Source: Paenibacillus sp. YYML68 (GTDB taxonomy: Bacteria > Bacillota > Bacilli > Paenibacillales > NBRC-103111). Taken from it: DNA of 64,000 bases. Below are positions 8,729 through 18,278 of the stretch, piece after piece. The notes under the pieces are model-generated. The model was not told where the DNA came from and ran no database searches. It saw only the letters and a list, made by a program, of their open reading frames with translations. A program made the translations under genes and the position numbers. The stretch lies in contig NZ_BQYI01000001.1 of the NCBI RefSeq assembly GCF_027923405.1, positions 2,458,501-2,522,500 on the forward strand. Reading direction: 5' to 3'. Each line of letters starts with the position of its first letter. The first letter of the stretch is position 1.

Positions 8729-9713
8729 CATGTACCGGCTCGTGATGAATGAGAGCATCAAGATGGTGAAGAAGAAGCGGCTGCTCGTCGTGCTGCTCAT
8801 CCTCGCTTCGATCATCCCGATGTTCGCTTACGCACAGATGAAGGTTGCAGAGAACAGTCTGAAGCAGTTCGGTACGACCGATTGGCGCGCCGAGCAGCGG
8901 CAGAAGATTACGGACTATACGAGACGTCTGTCGAGCGCCCGTCTGCCGGACGAATGGAAGCAGCGCATCCAGGTCGAGGTGAAGGTTGCGCAATACTACT
9001 TGGATAAAGATGTGAATCCGGCTTCGCCGAACGGGGTAACCTTTACAGTAGAGTTCGTTCGCAATGCGGTCGGCCTCTTGATCCCGCTCATGATTATGGT
9101 CATCGCAGCCGATATTGTGTCGGGCGAGCATACGGGCGGCACGATCAAGCTGCTGCTAACGAGGCCCGTTCCGCGATGGAAGGTTTTGCTCAGCAAGCTC
9201 ATTACGCTCATCTTGTTCGCGTCGGTTGTCGTCGTCGCAACAGCCTTGCTGAGCTACTTGATCTCCGGCCTCTTCTTCGGCTACGGGGGGTGGAGCGCAC
9301 CGCGGCTGTTCGGCTTCTCCGTTACAGGTACCGAGGTCGATTTCAGCAAGGTTCGCGTCGTGGAGCAATGGTTTTATTTGCTGCTTGAGCTTGGTCTGGT
9401 CTGGTTCGCTGCGGTGACGGTGGCGCTCATGTCACTGATGATTTCGGTGCTTGTTCGCACGACTGCGGCCGGTATGGGCATTATGCTGGCGGTGCTCATT
9501 TCGGGAACGATATTGACGAATATGGTGTCGTCTTGGGAGACGGCTAAATATTTTTTTATGGTAAATCTCGACTTGACCGATTACTTGTCCGGAAGCACTC
9601 CACCCATTAAGGGTATGGATTTACCATTCTCGCTCTCCGTATTGAGCGTATGGGTGCTGTTGTCTGTTCTTGTCTCTTTTACCGTATTTACGAAAAAAGA
9701 TGTATTGAACTAA
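8721..9713 (+). CDS. ABC-2 type exporter permease
   Basis: 330 residues, about six hydrophobic segments: one near 19-37 followed by a large extracytoplasmic loop (about 38-110), then five more from 112 to the end. TTG at 8721 is preferred because GGAGGGG lies about 7 nt upstream; an ATG 9 nt later would be poorly spaced. It is the membrane partner of the ATPase it overlaps. The promoter of parEC lies over its last codons. Confidence 0.88.
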   Translation: MASMYRLVMNESIKMVKKKRLLVVLLILASIIPMFAYAQMKVAENSLKQFGTTDWRAEQRQKITDYTRRLSSARLPDEWKQRIQVEVKVAQYYLDKDVNPASPNGVTFTVEFVRNAVGLLIPLMIMVIAADIVSGEHTGGTIKLLLTRPVPRWKVLLSKLITLILFASVVVVATALLSYLISGLFFGYGGWSAPRLFGFSVTGTEVDFSKVRVVEQWFYLLLELGLVWFAAVTVALMSLMISVLVRTTAAGMGIMLAVLISGTILTNMVSSWETAKYFFMVNLDLTDYLSGSTPPIKGMDLPFSLSVLSVWVLLSVLVSFTVFTKKDVLN

Positions 9714-9732
9714 TTCGTTCAGATGTTATAAT
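9705..9732 (+). promoter_or_regulatory. Sigma-A promoter for parEC with extended -10
   Basis: TTGAAC (9705-9710), 16 nt, TATAAT (9727-9732), with TG at 9724-9725 forming an extended -10. The -35 overlaps the stop of the ABC permease. A 6-bp palindrome TGAACG-GAA-CGTTCA (9743-9757) sits just after the predicted transcription start. Confidence 0.65.
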
Positions 9733-9885
9733 GCTTCATAGTTGAACGGAACGTTCAGTTCGAGGGCTTGGCGCAGGCAAGGGAGCCGGCAATGGACGTC
9801 CTTCGTTCGCTGCCGCGCCCCGCGGTGCTTGATGGAGTGAGCCCGGCTTGCGAGATTGTGTTGGTTTAGGGAGGCTTGCGTTGCG

Positions 9886-11859
9886 ATGACGGAACAACTG
9901 GATTTGTTTGAGAAAAGCACGGCCGCGCCGGCCGATTACGGCGCAGACGACATCCAGGTGCTGGAGGGACTTGTAGCAGTTCGCAAGCGGCCGGGTATGT
10001 ATATCGGCAGCACGAGCTCGTCCGGTCTGCATCACTTGGTATGGGAGATCGTGGATAACGCGGTCGACGAGCATCTGGCGAAGCATTGCAATCAGATCGA
10101 CGTCACGATCCATAAGGATCAATCAGTGACCGTTCAAGATAACGGCCGGGGCATTCCGACCGGTATGCATAAGACAGGAATTCCGACTCCGCAGGTCGTC
10201 TTTACGATCCTGCATGCAGGGGGCAAGTTCGGTGGAGGAGGCTACAAGAAGTCCGGCGGTCTTCACGGCGTCGGCGCTTCAGTGACGAACGCTCTGTCCG
10301 AATGGCTAGAGGTGGAAATATACCGCGAGGGAAAAATTCATCGCCAGCGGTTCGAATATTGGGTGGACGAAGCAGGCAAGGAGCACGTCGGCGAGCCGTC
10401 GACAGGGCTAGAAGTTATCGGCAACACCCGCAAGACCGGCACGCGCGTGACGTTCAAGCCGGATAAGCGCGTATTTCAAGGCGGCACGACGATCAATTAC
10501 GATACGCTCGCCGACCGACTTCAGGAGATTGCTTTCCTGAACTCGGGCTTGAAGGTGACGATTTCGGACTTGCGCACTGGCAAGACAGATGAGTTCCTGT
10601 ATGAGGGTGGAGCGAGTCAGTTTGTGCAATTTCTGAATGAGGAGAAGAGTGTGCTGCACGACGTCATTCATTTCATCTCGGAGAAGGATGAGATTGAGGT
10701 CGAGGTAGCGCTTCAGTATAACGATGGCTATACGGAAACGATCGTGTCCTTCGTCAACTCGATTCCGACGCGCGGCGGCGGAACTCACGAAACCGGATTC
10801 AAGACCGCCTACACGAGGGTGATGAACGATTACGCGCGGAAGACCGGCATGCTCAAGGAGAAGGAGAAAAATCTCGATGGGCAAGACCTGCGCGAGGGGA
10901 TGATGGCGGTCATCAACATCAAGATGTCCGAGGTGGAGTTCGTCGGTCAGACGAAGGACCAGCTCGGCAGCGCCTCTGCCCGCAGTGCGGTTGATGCGGT
11001 CGTCTCTGACAAGATGTCGGTGTTCCTCGAAGAGAACCCTCAAGTTGCGCAGATGATCATGAAGAAGGCAATACAGTCGTCGAAGGCCCGCGAGGCAGCG
11101 CGCAAGGCTCGCGAGGAGGTGCGCAGCGGCAGGAAGGGGAAGAGCGAGAGCTCGAACCTGGGCGGCAAGCTGACGCCTGCGCAGTCGAAGGACTATACGC
11201 GCAACGAGCTATTCATTGTCGAGGGCGACTCGGCTGGTGGCTCGGCGAAGCAGGGCCGCGATTCGAAGTTCCAGGCGATACTGCCGCTTAAGGGCAAGCC
11301 GATGAATCCGGAGAAGGCGAAGCTGCTCGACATTATGAAGAACGAGGAATATAAGGCCATTATCGCCGCGATCGGCGCAGGTGTCGGTCCGGAGTTCGAC
11401 TTATCCGAATGCAATTATGCCAAAATTATTATTATGACTGATGCCGACACCGACGGCGCTCATATTCAAGTGCTGCTGCTTACGTTCTTCTATCGGTATA
11501 TGAAGCCGCTGATCGATGCCGGCAAAGTATATATCGCGCAGCCGCCGCTGTTCAAGGTGACGAAGAAGGCCGGTAAAAACAGCGCCGTACATTATGCATG
11601 GACGGATGAGCAGCTGCATGTGCTGACGAAGGAGCTCGGCAAAAATGTGGAGCTTCAGCGCTATAAGGGACTAGGTGAGATGAACCCGGACCAGCTGTGG
11701 GAGACAACGATGGACCCGGCGACACGAACGCTGCTGCAGGTTCGGATCGAGGACGCAGCGAAGGCAGAGCGCCGCGTGTCGACGCTGATGGGTGACAAGG
11801 TCGATCCGCGCAAGCGCTGGATTATCGAGAACGTCGACTTCACGGAATATGAACAATAA
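9886..11859 (+). CDS. parE: DNA topoisomerase IV subunit B
   Basis: 657 residues from ATG 9886 (GGGAGG 11 nt upstream). GHKL ATPase domain with EIVDNAVDE (Asn/Asp ATP site), DNGRGIP and [11 protein letters not shown]; transducer domain; TOPRIM with EGDSAGGSA near 445 and DADTDGAHI. The length and the adjacent 811-residue subunit fit ParE/ParC of Gram-positive bacteria rather than gyrase, which normally sits near recF and the origin. ParE provides ATP hydrolysis for chromosome decatenation. parC starts 14 nt after its stop. Confidence 0.93.
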   Translation: MTEQLDLFEKSTAAPADYGADDIQVLEGLVAVRKRPGMYIGSTSSSGLHHLVWEIVDNAVDEHLAKHCNQIDVTIHKDQSVTVQDNGRGIPTGMHKTGIPTPQVVFTILHAGGKFGGGGYKKSGGLHGVGASVTNALSEWLEVEIYREGKIHRQRFEYWVDEAGKEHVGEPSTGLEVIGNTRKTGTRVTFKPDKRVFQGGTTINYDTLADRLQEIAFLNSGLKVTISDLRTGKTDEFLYEGGASQFVQFLNEEKSVLHDVIHFISEKDEIEVEVALQYNDGYTETIVSFVNSIPTRGGGTHETGFKTAYTRVMNDYARKTGMLKEKEKNLDGQDLREGMMAVINIKMSEVEFVGQTKDQLGSASARSAVDAVVSDKMSVFLEENPQVAQMIMKKAIQSSKAREAARKAREEVRSGRKGKSESSNLGGKLTPAQSKDYTRNELFIVEGDSAGGSAKQGRDSKFQAILPLKGKPMNPEKAKLLDIMKNEEYKAIIAAIGAGVGPEFDLSECNYAKIIIMTDADTDGAHIQVLLLTFFYRYMKPLIDAGKVYIAQPPLFKVTKKAGKNSAVHYAWTDEQLHVLTKELGKNVELQRYKGLGEMNPDQLWETTMDPATRTLLQVRIEDAAKAERRVSTLMGDKVDPRKRWIIENVDFTEYEQ

Positions 11860-11873
11860 ACGGGGGTCAGCAG

Positions 11874-14309
11874 GTGAGTACTCTTGAACAATTTTTACCG
11901 GCCTTCCTGGAGGAAGTTGTAGGTGATCGCTTCGGCCGGTATTCCAAATATATTATTCAGGACCGCGCCATCCCGGATGTGCGCGACGGACTGAAGCCTG
12001 TGCAGCGGCGCATTCTGTACGCGATGTACGACGCGGGCAATACGCCAGACAAGACGTATCGCAAGTCGGCGAAGACGGTCGGTGATGTGATGGGTAACTA
12101 CCATCCGCACGGCGATTCCTCGATCTATGAAGGGATGGTGCGGATGGCACAGCCTTGGAAGATGGGCCATGTGCTCATCGACGGACACGGCAATTGGGGC
12201 TCACTTGACGACGACCCGGCTGCTGCGATGCGTTACACCGAGGCGCGTCTATCCGAGATCGCGATGGAGCTGCTGCGCGACATTGAGAAGCGCACCGTCC
12301 AATTCAAGGATAACTTCGACAATACGACGAAGGAGCCGGTCGTGCTGCCTTCGCGCTATCCGAATCTGCTCGTTAACGGGGTCAGCGGCATATCGTCCGG
12401 CTTCGCAACGGAAATACCAACGCATAATTTGCGTGAGGTCATTAACGCGTGTATCGAGCTGATCGATAAGCCGGACAGCACGCTTGAGGATCTTATGACA
12501 ATTATGAAGGGTCCGGACTTCCCGACGGGCGGTATTATTATGGGCTCTGAAGGCATCCGCGAGGCGTACCGCAGCGGCCGGGGCCGTATCTACATACGGG
12601 CGAAGACGTCGATCGAGGATCTGCGGGGCGGCAAGCAGCAGATCGTCATTACGCAGATCCCGTATCAGGTCGTCAAGTCTCGTCTGGTGACAGCTATGGA
12701 AAATATTCGTCTGGAGAAGAAGATCGAAGGCATCGCCGAGGTGCGTGACGAGAGCGGACGCGAAGGCTTGCGCATCGTGGTTGAGCTGAAGAAGGAAGCG
12801 GATGCGCAAGGCATTCTTGCTTATTTGCTCAAGAAGACCGATCTTCAGGTGACGTACAACTTCAATATGGTCGCCATCGTGAACAAGACGCCGAAGCAGC
12901 TTGGTCTTGTCGATATGCTGAGCGCTTACATCGAGCACCAGAAGGAAGTCGTCACGTTCCGCTCCCGCTATGAGCTTGAGAAGGCGGAGGATCGGGCACA
13001 CGTGCTCGAGGGACTCGCTAAGGCATTGAACATTCTTGACGAGGTCATCGCCGCGATCAAGGCGTCGAAGAATCGTCAGGACGCGCAGAACAATCTCGTG
13101 AAGCTGTTCGGCTTCTCTGAGCGTCAAGCAGACGCGATCTTGACGTTGCAGCTATACCGTCTAACCAATCTGGAGATTCACTCGATCGAGAAGGAGCTTA
13201 AGGACGTACAGAAGACGATCGCTTATCTACGTGCGATTCTGGGCAGCGAGAAGAAGCTGCTGGCTGTCATTAAGGACGAAATTTCCGCGATTCGGGATAA
13301 GTACGGCATCGACCGCCGTTCCGCTATACAGGACGAGGTGGAGGAGCTGAAGGTCAATCTCGAGGTGATGGTGACTGCAGAGGATGTGTTCGTCACGCTG
13401 TCTAACGAGGGCTATATTAAGCGTACGGGCAAGCTGTCGTTCATCCGCTCCGGCGGAGAGGTCGAGAGCACGGGGCTGAAGGAAGGCGACTACCTTCGCG
13501 AGCTGCTCGATGTGAATACGCTGGAGAGCTTGCTCATCTTCACCCAGAAGGGTCAATACTTCTTGCTGCCTGTGCATCAAATTCCGGAGTACAAGTGGAA
13601 GGACAACGGTACGGCGATCGTCAACGTCATTCCGATCTCCAAGGACGATCGAATCGTGAACGTCATCCCGGTCAAGGAGCTCGACGAGGCGGGCAAGTCG
13701 TTATTGTTCGTTACGCGCAAAGGTCAAGTGAAGCGAACGGAGCTGAAGGATTATGCGACGAACCGCTCCACTGCACTTGTGGCGTGTAAGGTCGGCGAGC
13801 ACGATGAGGTCATTCGGGTGCTGCTTAGCACCGGGGGCCAAGACGTATTGCTCGTGACGAAGACGGGCCTTGCGATCCGCTTCAAGGAGGACGAGGTGAA
13901 CGCAATGGGCCGCGCGGCTGCAGGCGTTCGCGGCATTGCGCTCAAGGAGGACGACGAGGTCGTTGCGGTGGAGCTCGTAGAGGGCTACGAGGGCGAGCTC
14001 GTTGTTATATCTGACAACGGCTATGCCAAGCGTTCACTCATGGCTGATTACTCTCTGCAAGGGCGTGGCGGCAAGGGCGTCATCACGTTCGAGTTCAAGC
14101 AGGGCAAGGGTGTGAAGTCGAACGGAACCGCGCTTCAATATGCTTTCGCGGTGAAGGAGCCCTTCGAATTGACCGCTATTTTGAGTACGGGCGAGAAGAC
14201 GGTGTTCTCTACAGAGAAGGCCCCGCTTGAGGACCGCAGATCGTTCGGCAAGGCTATGTTCGCACTAGCCAAGACAGATGCGATTGTAGATATACTCAAA
14301 TACCATTAA
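11874..14309 (+). CDS. parC: DNA topoisomerase IV subunit A
   Basis: 811 residues, GTG start. The breakage-reunion domain has active-site Tyr121 ([10 protein letters not shown]) and a quinolone-resistance region GDSSIYE with Ser82 and Glu86 both at the wild-type (drug-sensitive) state. The C-terminal domain is a beta-pinwheel; near 730 it has QGRGGKG, close to the GyrA box, followed by further repeats. ParC cuts and rejoins DNA for decatenation with ParE. Its stop overlaps the stop of a small convergent gene, and I see no terminator between them. Confidence 0.93.
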   Translation: MSTLEQFLPAFLEEVVGDRFGRYSKYIIQDRAIPDVRDGLKPVQRRILYAMYDAGNTPDKTYRKSAKTVGDVMGNYHPHGDSSIYEGMVRMAQPWKMGHVLIDGHGNWGSLDDDPAAAMRYTEARLSEIAMELLRDIEKRTVQFKDNFDNTTKEPVVLPSRYPNLLVNGVSGISSGFATEIPTHNLREVINACIELIDKPDSTLEDLMTIMKGPDFPTGGIIMGSEGIREAYRSGRGRIYIRAKTSIEDLRGGKQQIVITQIPYQVVKSRLVTAMENIRLEKKIEGIAEVRDESGREGLRIVVELKKEADAQGILAYLLKKTDLQVTYNFNMVAIVNKTPKQLGLVDMLSAYIEHQKEVVTFRSRYELEKAEDRAHVLEGLAKALNILDEVIAAIKASKNRQDAQNNLVKLFGFSERQADAILTLQLYRLTNLEIHSIEKELKDVQKTIAYLRAILGSEKKLLAVIKDEISAIRDKYGIDRRSAIQDEVEELKVNLEVMVTAEDVFVTLSNEGYIKRTGKLSFIRSGGEVESTGLKEGDYLRELLDVNTLESLLIFTQKGQYFLLPVHQIPEYKWKDNGTAIVNVIPISKDDRIVNVIPVKELDEAGKSLLFVTRKGQVKRTELKDYATNRSTALVACKVGEHDEVIRVLLSTGGQDVLLVTKTGLAIRFKEDEVNAMGRAAAGVRGIALKEDDEVVAVELVEGYEGELVVISDNGYAKRSLMADYSLQGRGGKGVITFEFKQGKGVKSNGTALQYAFAVKEPFELTAILSTGEKTVFSTEKAPLEDRRSFGKAMFALAKTDAIVDILKYH

Positions 14310-14473
14310 TCATAGCTCGTATAGCTCGGCTCCAGCCGGTCTAACAGCTCGAGCATGAGCTCCAATACGGCCCACGTCGGCATCGGATCGTCCAAGCGAT
14401 CGAGCCAGCGTGGGTCTTTTATAATTCCTTTTTGCAGAGCGGCTTCACCGATTTTCGTTTTCCATGCTTCCAT
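14306..14473 (-). CDS. 55-residue conserved-looking hypothetical protein
   Basis: Short minus-strand gene with a textbook AAGGAGG site 8 nt before ATG (14473). The product starts [13 protein letters not shown] and has a central motif [13 protein letters not shown] followed by an amphipathic Leu-rich helix. The mix of codons, the strong ribosome site and the compact helical design argue that it is real. Its stop overlaps that of parC (convergent, sharing bases 14307-14308). I do not recognise a function; the W-L-D-x-L-D-x-P-M-P-x-W-A pattern resembles short Firmicutes proteins of unknown role. Confidence 0.7.
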   Translation of the reverse strand: MEAWKTKIGEAALQKGIIKDPRWLDRLDDPMPTWAVLELMLELLDRLEPSYTSYD

Positions 14474-14627
14474 GCTCAATTCCTCCTTCTACACCAGATG
14501 ACAAGCTTTCACCTTTAGGCGAGCATCCTGCTGCAATATATGTAGAAGCTCGTCAAAAGGTACTTGTTTTTATCGGTTCATGTCATAAAATATTCATGCC
14601 ATTAACCTTTATTGCGAGAGGAAGGAA

Positions 14628-14636
14628 TGTTATAAT
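14628..14636 (+). promoter_or_regulatory. Extended -10 promoter for the MarR-family gene
   Basis: TGTTATAAT is a perfect extended -10, 36 nt before the GTG start. No good -35 is visible at 17 nt, as is usual for this promoter type. Confidence 0.5.
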
Positions 14637-14672
14637 GTAGGAAAACTAAGGAATATCGGGAGTGATTGTGCT

Positions 14673-15086
14673 GTGGTTACTCAGGAATTTGCGAAGCTGT
14701 GGCGTAAGCTGTCCAAGGACCTTCGCACTCACATGGAGACAGAACTTGCACCGACCATTACGGAAGGCCAGCTAACTGTGCTGGAGCTGCTATTGACTTC
14801 GGAAAAGCCCAAAATGAAGCCGTCCGACTTCATTGACGTACTGGCGACGACACCCGCCGCGATCACGACGCTGCTCGACCGGATGGAGAAGGCGCAGCTT
14901 ATTATGCGTGAACGCGATGAGAAGGATCGACGCATCGTGTGGGTGCTCGTCACCGATAAGGGACGTATGGAATGCGAGCGAGGCCTCCAGATTCGGGAGC
15001 AGTTTTTGCAGCAATATTTAAGCCGCATCTCCTCGCACAACCAGCAGCTGCTCGTATATTTACTTGGCAAGGTTGCGAATGCATGA
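14673..15086 (+). CDS. MarR family transcriptional regulator
   Basis: 137 residues with a central winged helix-turn-helix (about 45-105): helix LKSD-like KPSDFIDVL, recognition helix TPAAITTLLDRMEKAQLI, wing RERDEKDRRIVWVLVTDKG. The DxRxxxVxLT wing signature is close to consensus. Flanking helices would form the dimer. GTG start is chosen with GGGAG ~10 nt upstream. No effector or target gene is evident: the upstream neighbour is a small minus-strand gene and the downstream genes are on the other strand, so it probably acts on its own promoter or elsewhere. Confidence 0.88.
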   Translation: MVTQEFAKLWRKLSKDLRTHMETELAPTITEGQLTVLELLLTSEKPKMKPSDFIDVLATTPAAITTLLDRMEKAQLIMRERDEKDRRIVWVLVTDKGRMECERGLQIREQFLQQYLSRISSHNQQLLVYLLGKVANA

Positions 15087-15221
15087 CCTATAACGCAACA
15101 GCATCCTGAGAGCGCTGGCACCTAAGCTGACGACAACGATCATAACCATTACGCAAGTTTATGTATATGGTGCAACCTGCTCCATTAGAACACTGACTGC
15201 ACGACTCTAATGATGACAGCA

Positions 15222-15253
15222 AACACCCCGACCTGAGAGCAGGTCGGGGTGTT
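15222..15253 (-). terminator. Perfect 14-bp hairpin, probable terminator of the pseudouridine synthase gene
   Basis: AACACCCCGACCTG pairs perfectly with its complement around AGAG. It ends 4 nt downstream of the minus-strand stop. The T run is short (TTT on the minus strand), so efficiency is uncertain. Confidence 0.6.
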
Positions 15254-15256
15254 CGG

Positions 15257-15952
15257 CTAATCATGACTCGATTGCTCCCAGAGCAGCCAAGGGTACGCAA
15301 CAGGCGGAGCTGAGCGGAACGAGAGCGTCTCCTTGGTGACGGGATGCTCGAACGATAGGGACGTTGACCATAGTGCAATCTGCTGCCCTCGCACCGCCTT
15401 CGATGCGCCGTAGCGCTGGTCGCCGACGAGCGGACAGCCGATCGTGGCAAGCTGGACACGGATCTGGTGGGGACGACCGGTGTGCAGCTCCACCTCGACT
15501 AGTGACATGCCTTCGAGACTACCGAGCAACCGATAGTCCAGTACAGCTTCCTTCGCACCGTCCTTATTCGGCGGCACGACTGCTACGGTGTTCGTCCGTG
15601 CATCCTTCAGTAGATGATGTCTGAGCGTCCCAGCAGGGCTGGACGGCCGTCCGTGGACAACCGCGCGGTATACCTTGCGGATCGAGCGTGTGCGTACAGC
15701 CTCGGACAGCCGGGATGCCGCCTTCGACGTCTTGGCGAACACCATGACCCCGCCGACAGGACGATCCAGACGATGCACAAGACCCAGATATACGTTGCCG
15801 GGCTTGCGATGGCGGTGCTTCAGATCTACCTTAATCATGGTGAGCAAGTCCGGATCTCGGGATTCGTCCTCCTGTGTAGGCACGTTAGGCGGCTTCACGA
15901 CGACGATCACATGGTTGTCCTCATATAACGTTTCGAATGGCGCAGCCGACAT
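15257..15952 (-). CDS. RluA-family RNA pseudouridine synthase
   Basis: 231 residues from ATG 15952, preceded by GGGAGG at 6 nt; longer in-frame readings would run into the upstream gene. Catalytic Asp lies in HRLDRPVGGV, and the C-terminal ELHTGRPHQIRVQ is characteristic of RluA/RsuA-superfamily enzymes that isomerise uridine to pseudouridine in rRNA or tRNA. There is no S4 domain, as in the short YhcT/YlyB-like members. It starts 1 nt after the stop of a putative rRNA methyltransferase gene, so the pair forms an RNA-modification operon. Target unknown. Confidence 0.88.
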   Translation of the reverse strand: MSAAPFETLYEDNHVIVVVKPPNVPTQEDESRDPDLLTMIKVDLKHRHRKPGNVYLGLVHRLDRPVGGVMVFAKTSKAASRLSEAVRTRSIRKVYRAVVHGRPSSPAGTLRHHLLKDARTNTVAVVPPNKDGAKEAVLDYRLLGSLEGMSLVEVELHTGRPHQIRVQLATIGCPLVGDQRYGASKAVRGQQIALWSTSLSFEHPVTKETLSFRSAPPVAYPWLLWEQSSHD

Positions 15953-15953
15953 G

Positions 15954-16817
15954 CTACGCCTCCCAGCGGCCAAGTATGCCGCATGGCAGCATGAGCTTGG
16001 AGTCAGTAATCGGCAGACCGATTTCGCCGCAGGAGATCGAGCCGCCGAACTTGCTGCCCATCGATAGGGCGAGCACATTTTTCAGTACCGAGGCGGAGAT
16101 GCCTGTTGTGTAGGAGTTGATGAGCATGAACAATGGCTTGTCCGACATGATGCTCATGCACGTCTCTACGAACGGGTATAGGTTCGTCTCGAGCTTCCAT
16201 GTCTCTCCATTCGGGCCGCGACCATAGGAGGGTGGGTCCATGATGATCGCATCGTACTTGCTGCCGCGGCGCTGCTCGCGCTGGACGAACTTGAATACAT
16301 CATCCGTGATGTAGCGTACCGGACGTTCACCGAGACCGGACAGCTGTACATTCTCCTTCGCCCATTGCACGACGCCCTTCGACGCATCGACGTGGCATAC
16401 CTCGGCCCCCGCATAAGCGCACGCTACTGTCGCACCACCCGTATATGCGAATAGATTCAGCACGCGGATCGGGCGACCAGCGCCTTGAATCTTCTCAATC
16501 ATCCAATCCCAGTTGACTGCCTGCTCCGGGAATAACCCTGTATGCTTGAAGCTTGTCGGCTTAATATGAAATTTCAGCTCGCCATAACCGATCGTCCATC
16601 GTTCCGGAATTTGCTTCTTATACTCCCACTGACCGCCGCCGCTTGAGCTGCGATGATAATGCGCATCCGCCTTGTGCCAGGCGCTGAGCTGCTTCGGAAG
16701 CGGCCATATAATTTGCGGATCCGGTCGACGCAGTATGATGGAGCCCCAACGCTCCAGCTTCTCGCCATCTCCAGTATCTATCAATTCATAGTCTTTCCAA
16801 TTCTCAGTTGCAAACAT
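15954..16817 (-). CDS. Class I SAM-dependent methyltransferase, RlmI/RlmK-like
   Basis: 287 residues. The Rossmann SAM site is VLNLFAYTGGATVACAYAG (motif I) followed by HVDAS (motif II), ITDDVF (III) and the catalytic IMDPPSYGRG (motif IV), a DPPxY typical of the RlmI/RlmK/L methyltransferase group acting on 23S rRNA cytosine or guanine. The N-terminal ~95 residues contain a beta-rich WxxxI..RPDPQI domain instead of a PUA. ATG with AAGGATGG upstream. It is followed at 1 nt by the pseudouridine synthase gene, supporting an RNA substrate. Confidence 0.85.
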   Translation of the reverse strand: MFATENWKDYELIDTGDGEKLERWGSIILRRPDPQIIWPLPKQLSAWHKADAHYHRSSSGGGQWEYKKQIPERWTIGYGELKFHIKPTSFKHTGLFPEQAVNWDWMIEKIQGAGRPIRVLNLFAYTGGATVACAYAGAEVCHVDASKGVVQWAKENVQLSGLGERPVRYITDDVFKFVQREQRRGSKYDAIIMDPPSYGRGPNGETWKLETNLYPFVETCMSIMSDKPLFMLINSYTTGISASVLKNVLALSMGSKFGGSISCGEIGLPITDSKLMLPCGILGRWEA

Positions 16818-16914
16818 ACGATTTCGTCCATCCTTTGCTCCAATATATTCAATCTATTGTACATGAATTAAGAGGTGGAATCCAATACTGTTATTGGGCG
16901 AAATCAGAACGAAA

Positions 16915-16939
16915 TGAGGGAGCCTTATCGGCTCCCTCA
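16915..16939 (-). terminator. Hairpin terminator of the PrsA/SurA-like gene
   Basis: TGAGGGAGCC and GGCTCCCTCA form a perfect 10-bp stem with a TTATC loop, followed on the minus strand by TTTC. It lies 34 nt after the stop at 16974. Confidence 0.65.
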
Positions 16940-16973
16940 ACAATCCCTACTATTATATATAGTTAGCTCAGCT

Positions 16974-18074
16974 TTAAGGTTTAGGAAGCTCCATATATTG
17001 CACGAGGGATGGCATCTCATTCCTGATGAAATCGTCGTAAGCTTTGGTCATGTAATCATCTCGCAGAGATTCCTTCACCTCATCGAAGCTAAGCGTACGG
17101 CGCTGCTCAATGCGCATCAGATCGATGCTGTAGGTTGTGTCAAGCGGCTTGCTGATCTCATTGATCGGCAGCTTGAGGGAGCTTGCGCGGCGATCATCCT
17201 CCCAGCTATTGACAGGAACCTCTTCGAAGAATGTGGAATAGATCGACTTCTCGTCGTTCTCCTCTTCCTCGATCAGCTTCTCGAAGTCAGCGCCCTTCGC
17301 TAGCTTCTCGGACAGCTTGCTTGCGATGGACATCGCTTCCTCCTTCGTACGCGTGATGCCGAACAGGTCGCCATAGCCGATCTCCAGCTGTCTTACAGAG
17401 ACGACGGTATACTCGTCGGTCTTCAGCTTTTGATCATAGGCTGCCTTCAGGACGTCATCGGTAGCTCCAGCTGCGAGCACATGATCGACTTGGACGCTCA
17501 GTTCCAGCAGCTTGCGGAGCGCTTGTTTTTGGCCATCGGTCGTAAATTCATAGTAATCGATGGAGTCCATGTACTCAGCCTCTGCCTTGGCCTTGATGGC
17601 AGGTGCATCGGAAGGGGAGAGGCGCGCGGCCAGCAGCTGATGGCTCACCAGCGATTTCAAGGCGAACAGGAGCTCGTCCTCAGTAAGCTCGTACTGTGAC
17701 GTATACGGGTCATAGCCGCTGACGATCAGCATATATTCGTACAGATCCCCTAGTGTGACTTGACCGCCTGTATAGGTAGCTACGATCAGGTCCTTATCGA
17801 TTCGCTTGCCTACATAGATCGTACCAGTATCGTTGTCGAAGCTGATGTCCTTGCCGATCGACTCGCTGACGAACCGAAGCGGCACATACGTGGTGCCATT
17901 GTAGATGAAGCCTGCACCTTGCTCGGCATTTGGAATTTTTTGTACACCATCGAACATATATTTCAGCTCACGAAAATATACCTCAATTTGAGTGCCTCCC
18001 GCGAATGCGGCAGTTCCTGTCAGCATGGCGCCAAGCGATAGTCCAAGCACAAGACCTTTGAGCTTATCGTTCAT
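16974..18074 (-). CDS. Secreted protein with stalk (copper amine oxidase-like) domain and SurA/PrsA-like foldase region
   Basis: 366 residues with an N-terminal signal segment (about 5-25, ending AAFAGG). Residues ~28-92 match the copper amine oxidase N-like 'stalk' fold (GTTYVPLRFVSESIGKDISF, then GTIYVGKR). The rest is helical, with a SurA_N/PrsA-type arrangement: LKSLVSHQLLAARL, then a long charged helix and a C-terminal parvulin-like segment (VVSVRQLEIGY ... EEAMSIASKLSEKLAKGADFEKL). The parvulin core is divergent, so isomerase activity is doubtful and a chaperone role is more likely. No lipobox Cys, unlike classical PrsA. It is monocistronic, flanked by a terminator and an AT-rich upstream region. 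Confidence 0.75.
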   Translation of the reverse strand: MNDKLKGLVLGLSLGAMLTGTAAFAGGTQIEVYFRELKYMFDGVQKIPNAEQGAGFIYNGTTYVPLRFVSESIGKDISFDNDTGTIYVGKRIDKDLIVATYTGGQVTLGDLYEYMLIVSGYDPYTSQYELTEDELLFALKSLVSHQLLAARLSPSDAPAIKAKAEAEYMDSIDYYEFTTDGQKQALRKLLELSVQVDHVLAAGATDDVLKAAYDQKLKTDEYTVVSVRQLEIGYGDLFGITRTKEEAMSIASKLSEKLAKGADFEKLIEEEENDEKSIYSTFFEEVPVNSWEDDRRASSLKLPINEISKPLDTTYSIDLMRIEQRRTLSFDEVKESLRDDYMTKAYDDFIRNEMPSLVQYMELPKP

Positions 18075-18170
18075 ATGTACTTATACCTCCAGTGCTGGTT
18101 GTGATTCTGTTAAGTTCGACAAGCTGCGTCGATTTCCTGCACATGACGATGAACGAGCAGAATTAAGCTG

Positions 18171-18189
18171 AAAATTAATCATTAATTTT
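18171..18189. repeat. AT-rich perfect palindrome upstream of glgB
   Basis: AAAATTAAT-C-ATTAATTTT, 9 bp arms with a single-base centre, followed by more T. It lies between the divergent prsA-like and glgB genes, about 90 nt before glgB, and could be an operator, an UP-like element or a terminator-like hairpin. Confidence 0.45.
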
Positions 18190-18278
18190 TTTTTGGTGAA
18201 AGAGGAAAGGATTTTCTGTATTCATGTAGTATTTCTTGTAGTATCGGCGGAAATAAAAACATCGAGGGGGTGCCTCAG

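Noticed and set aside
9743-9757. LexA (SOS) box upstream of parE
   Set aside because: GAAC and GTTC are separated by 5 nt and the flanks do not fit CGAAC-N4-GTTCG, so a LexA site is not supported.
15087-15221. Gene in the gap after the MarR-family regulator
   Set aside because: No open frame with a ribosome site on either strand; only the hairpin at 15222 is notable.
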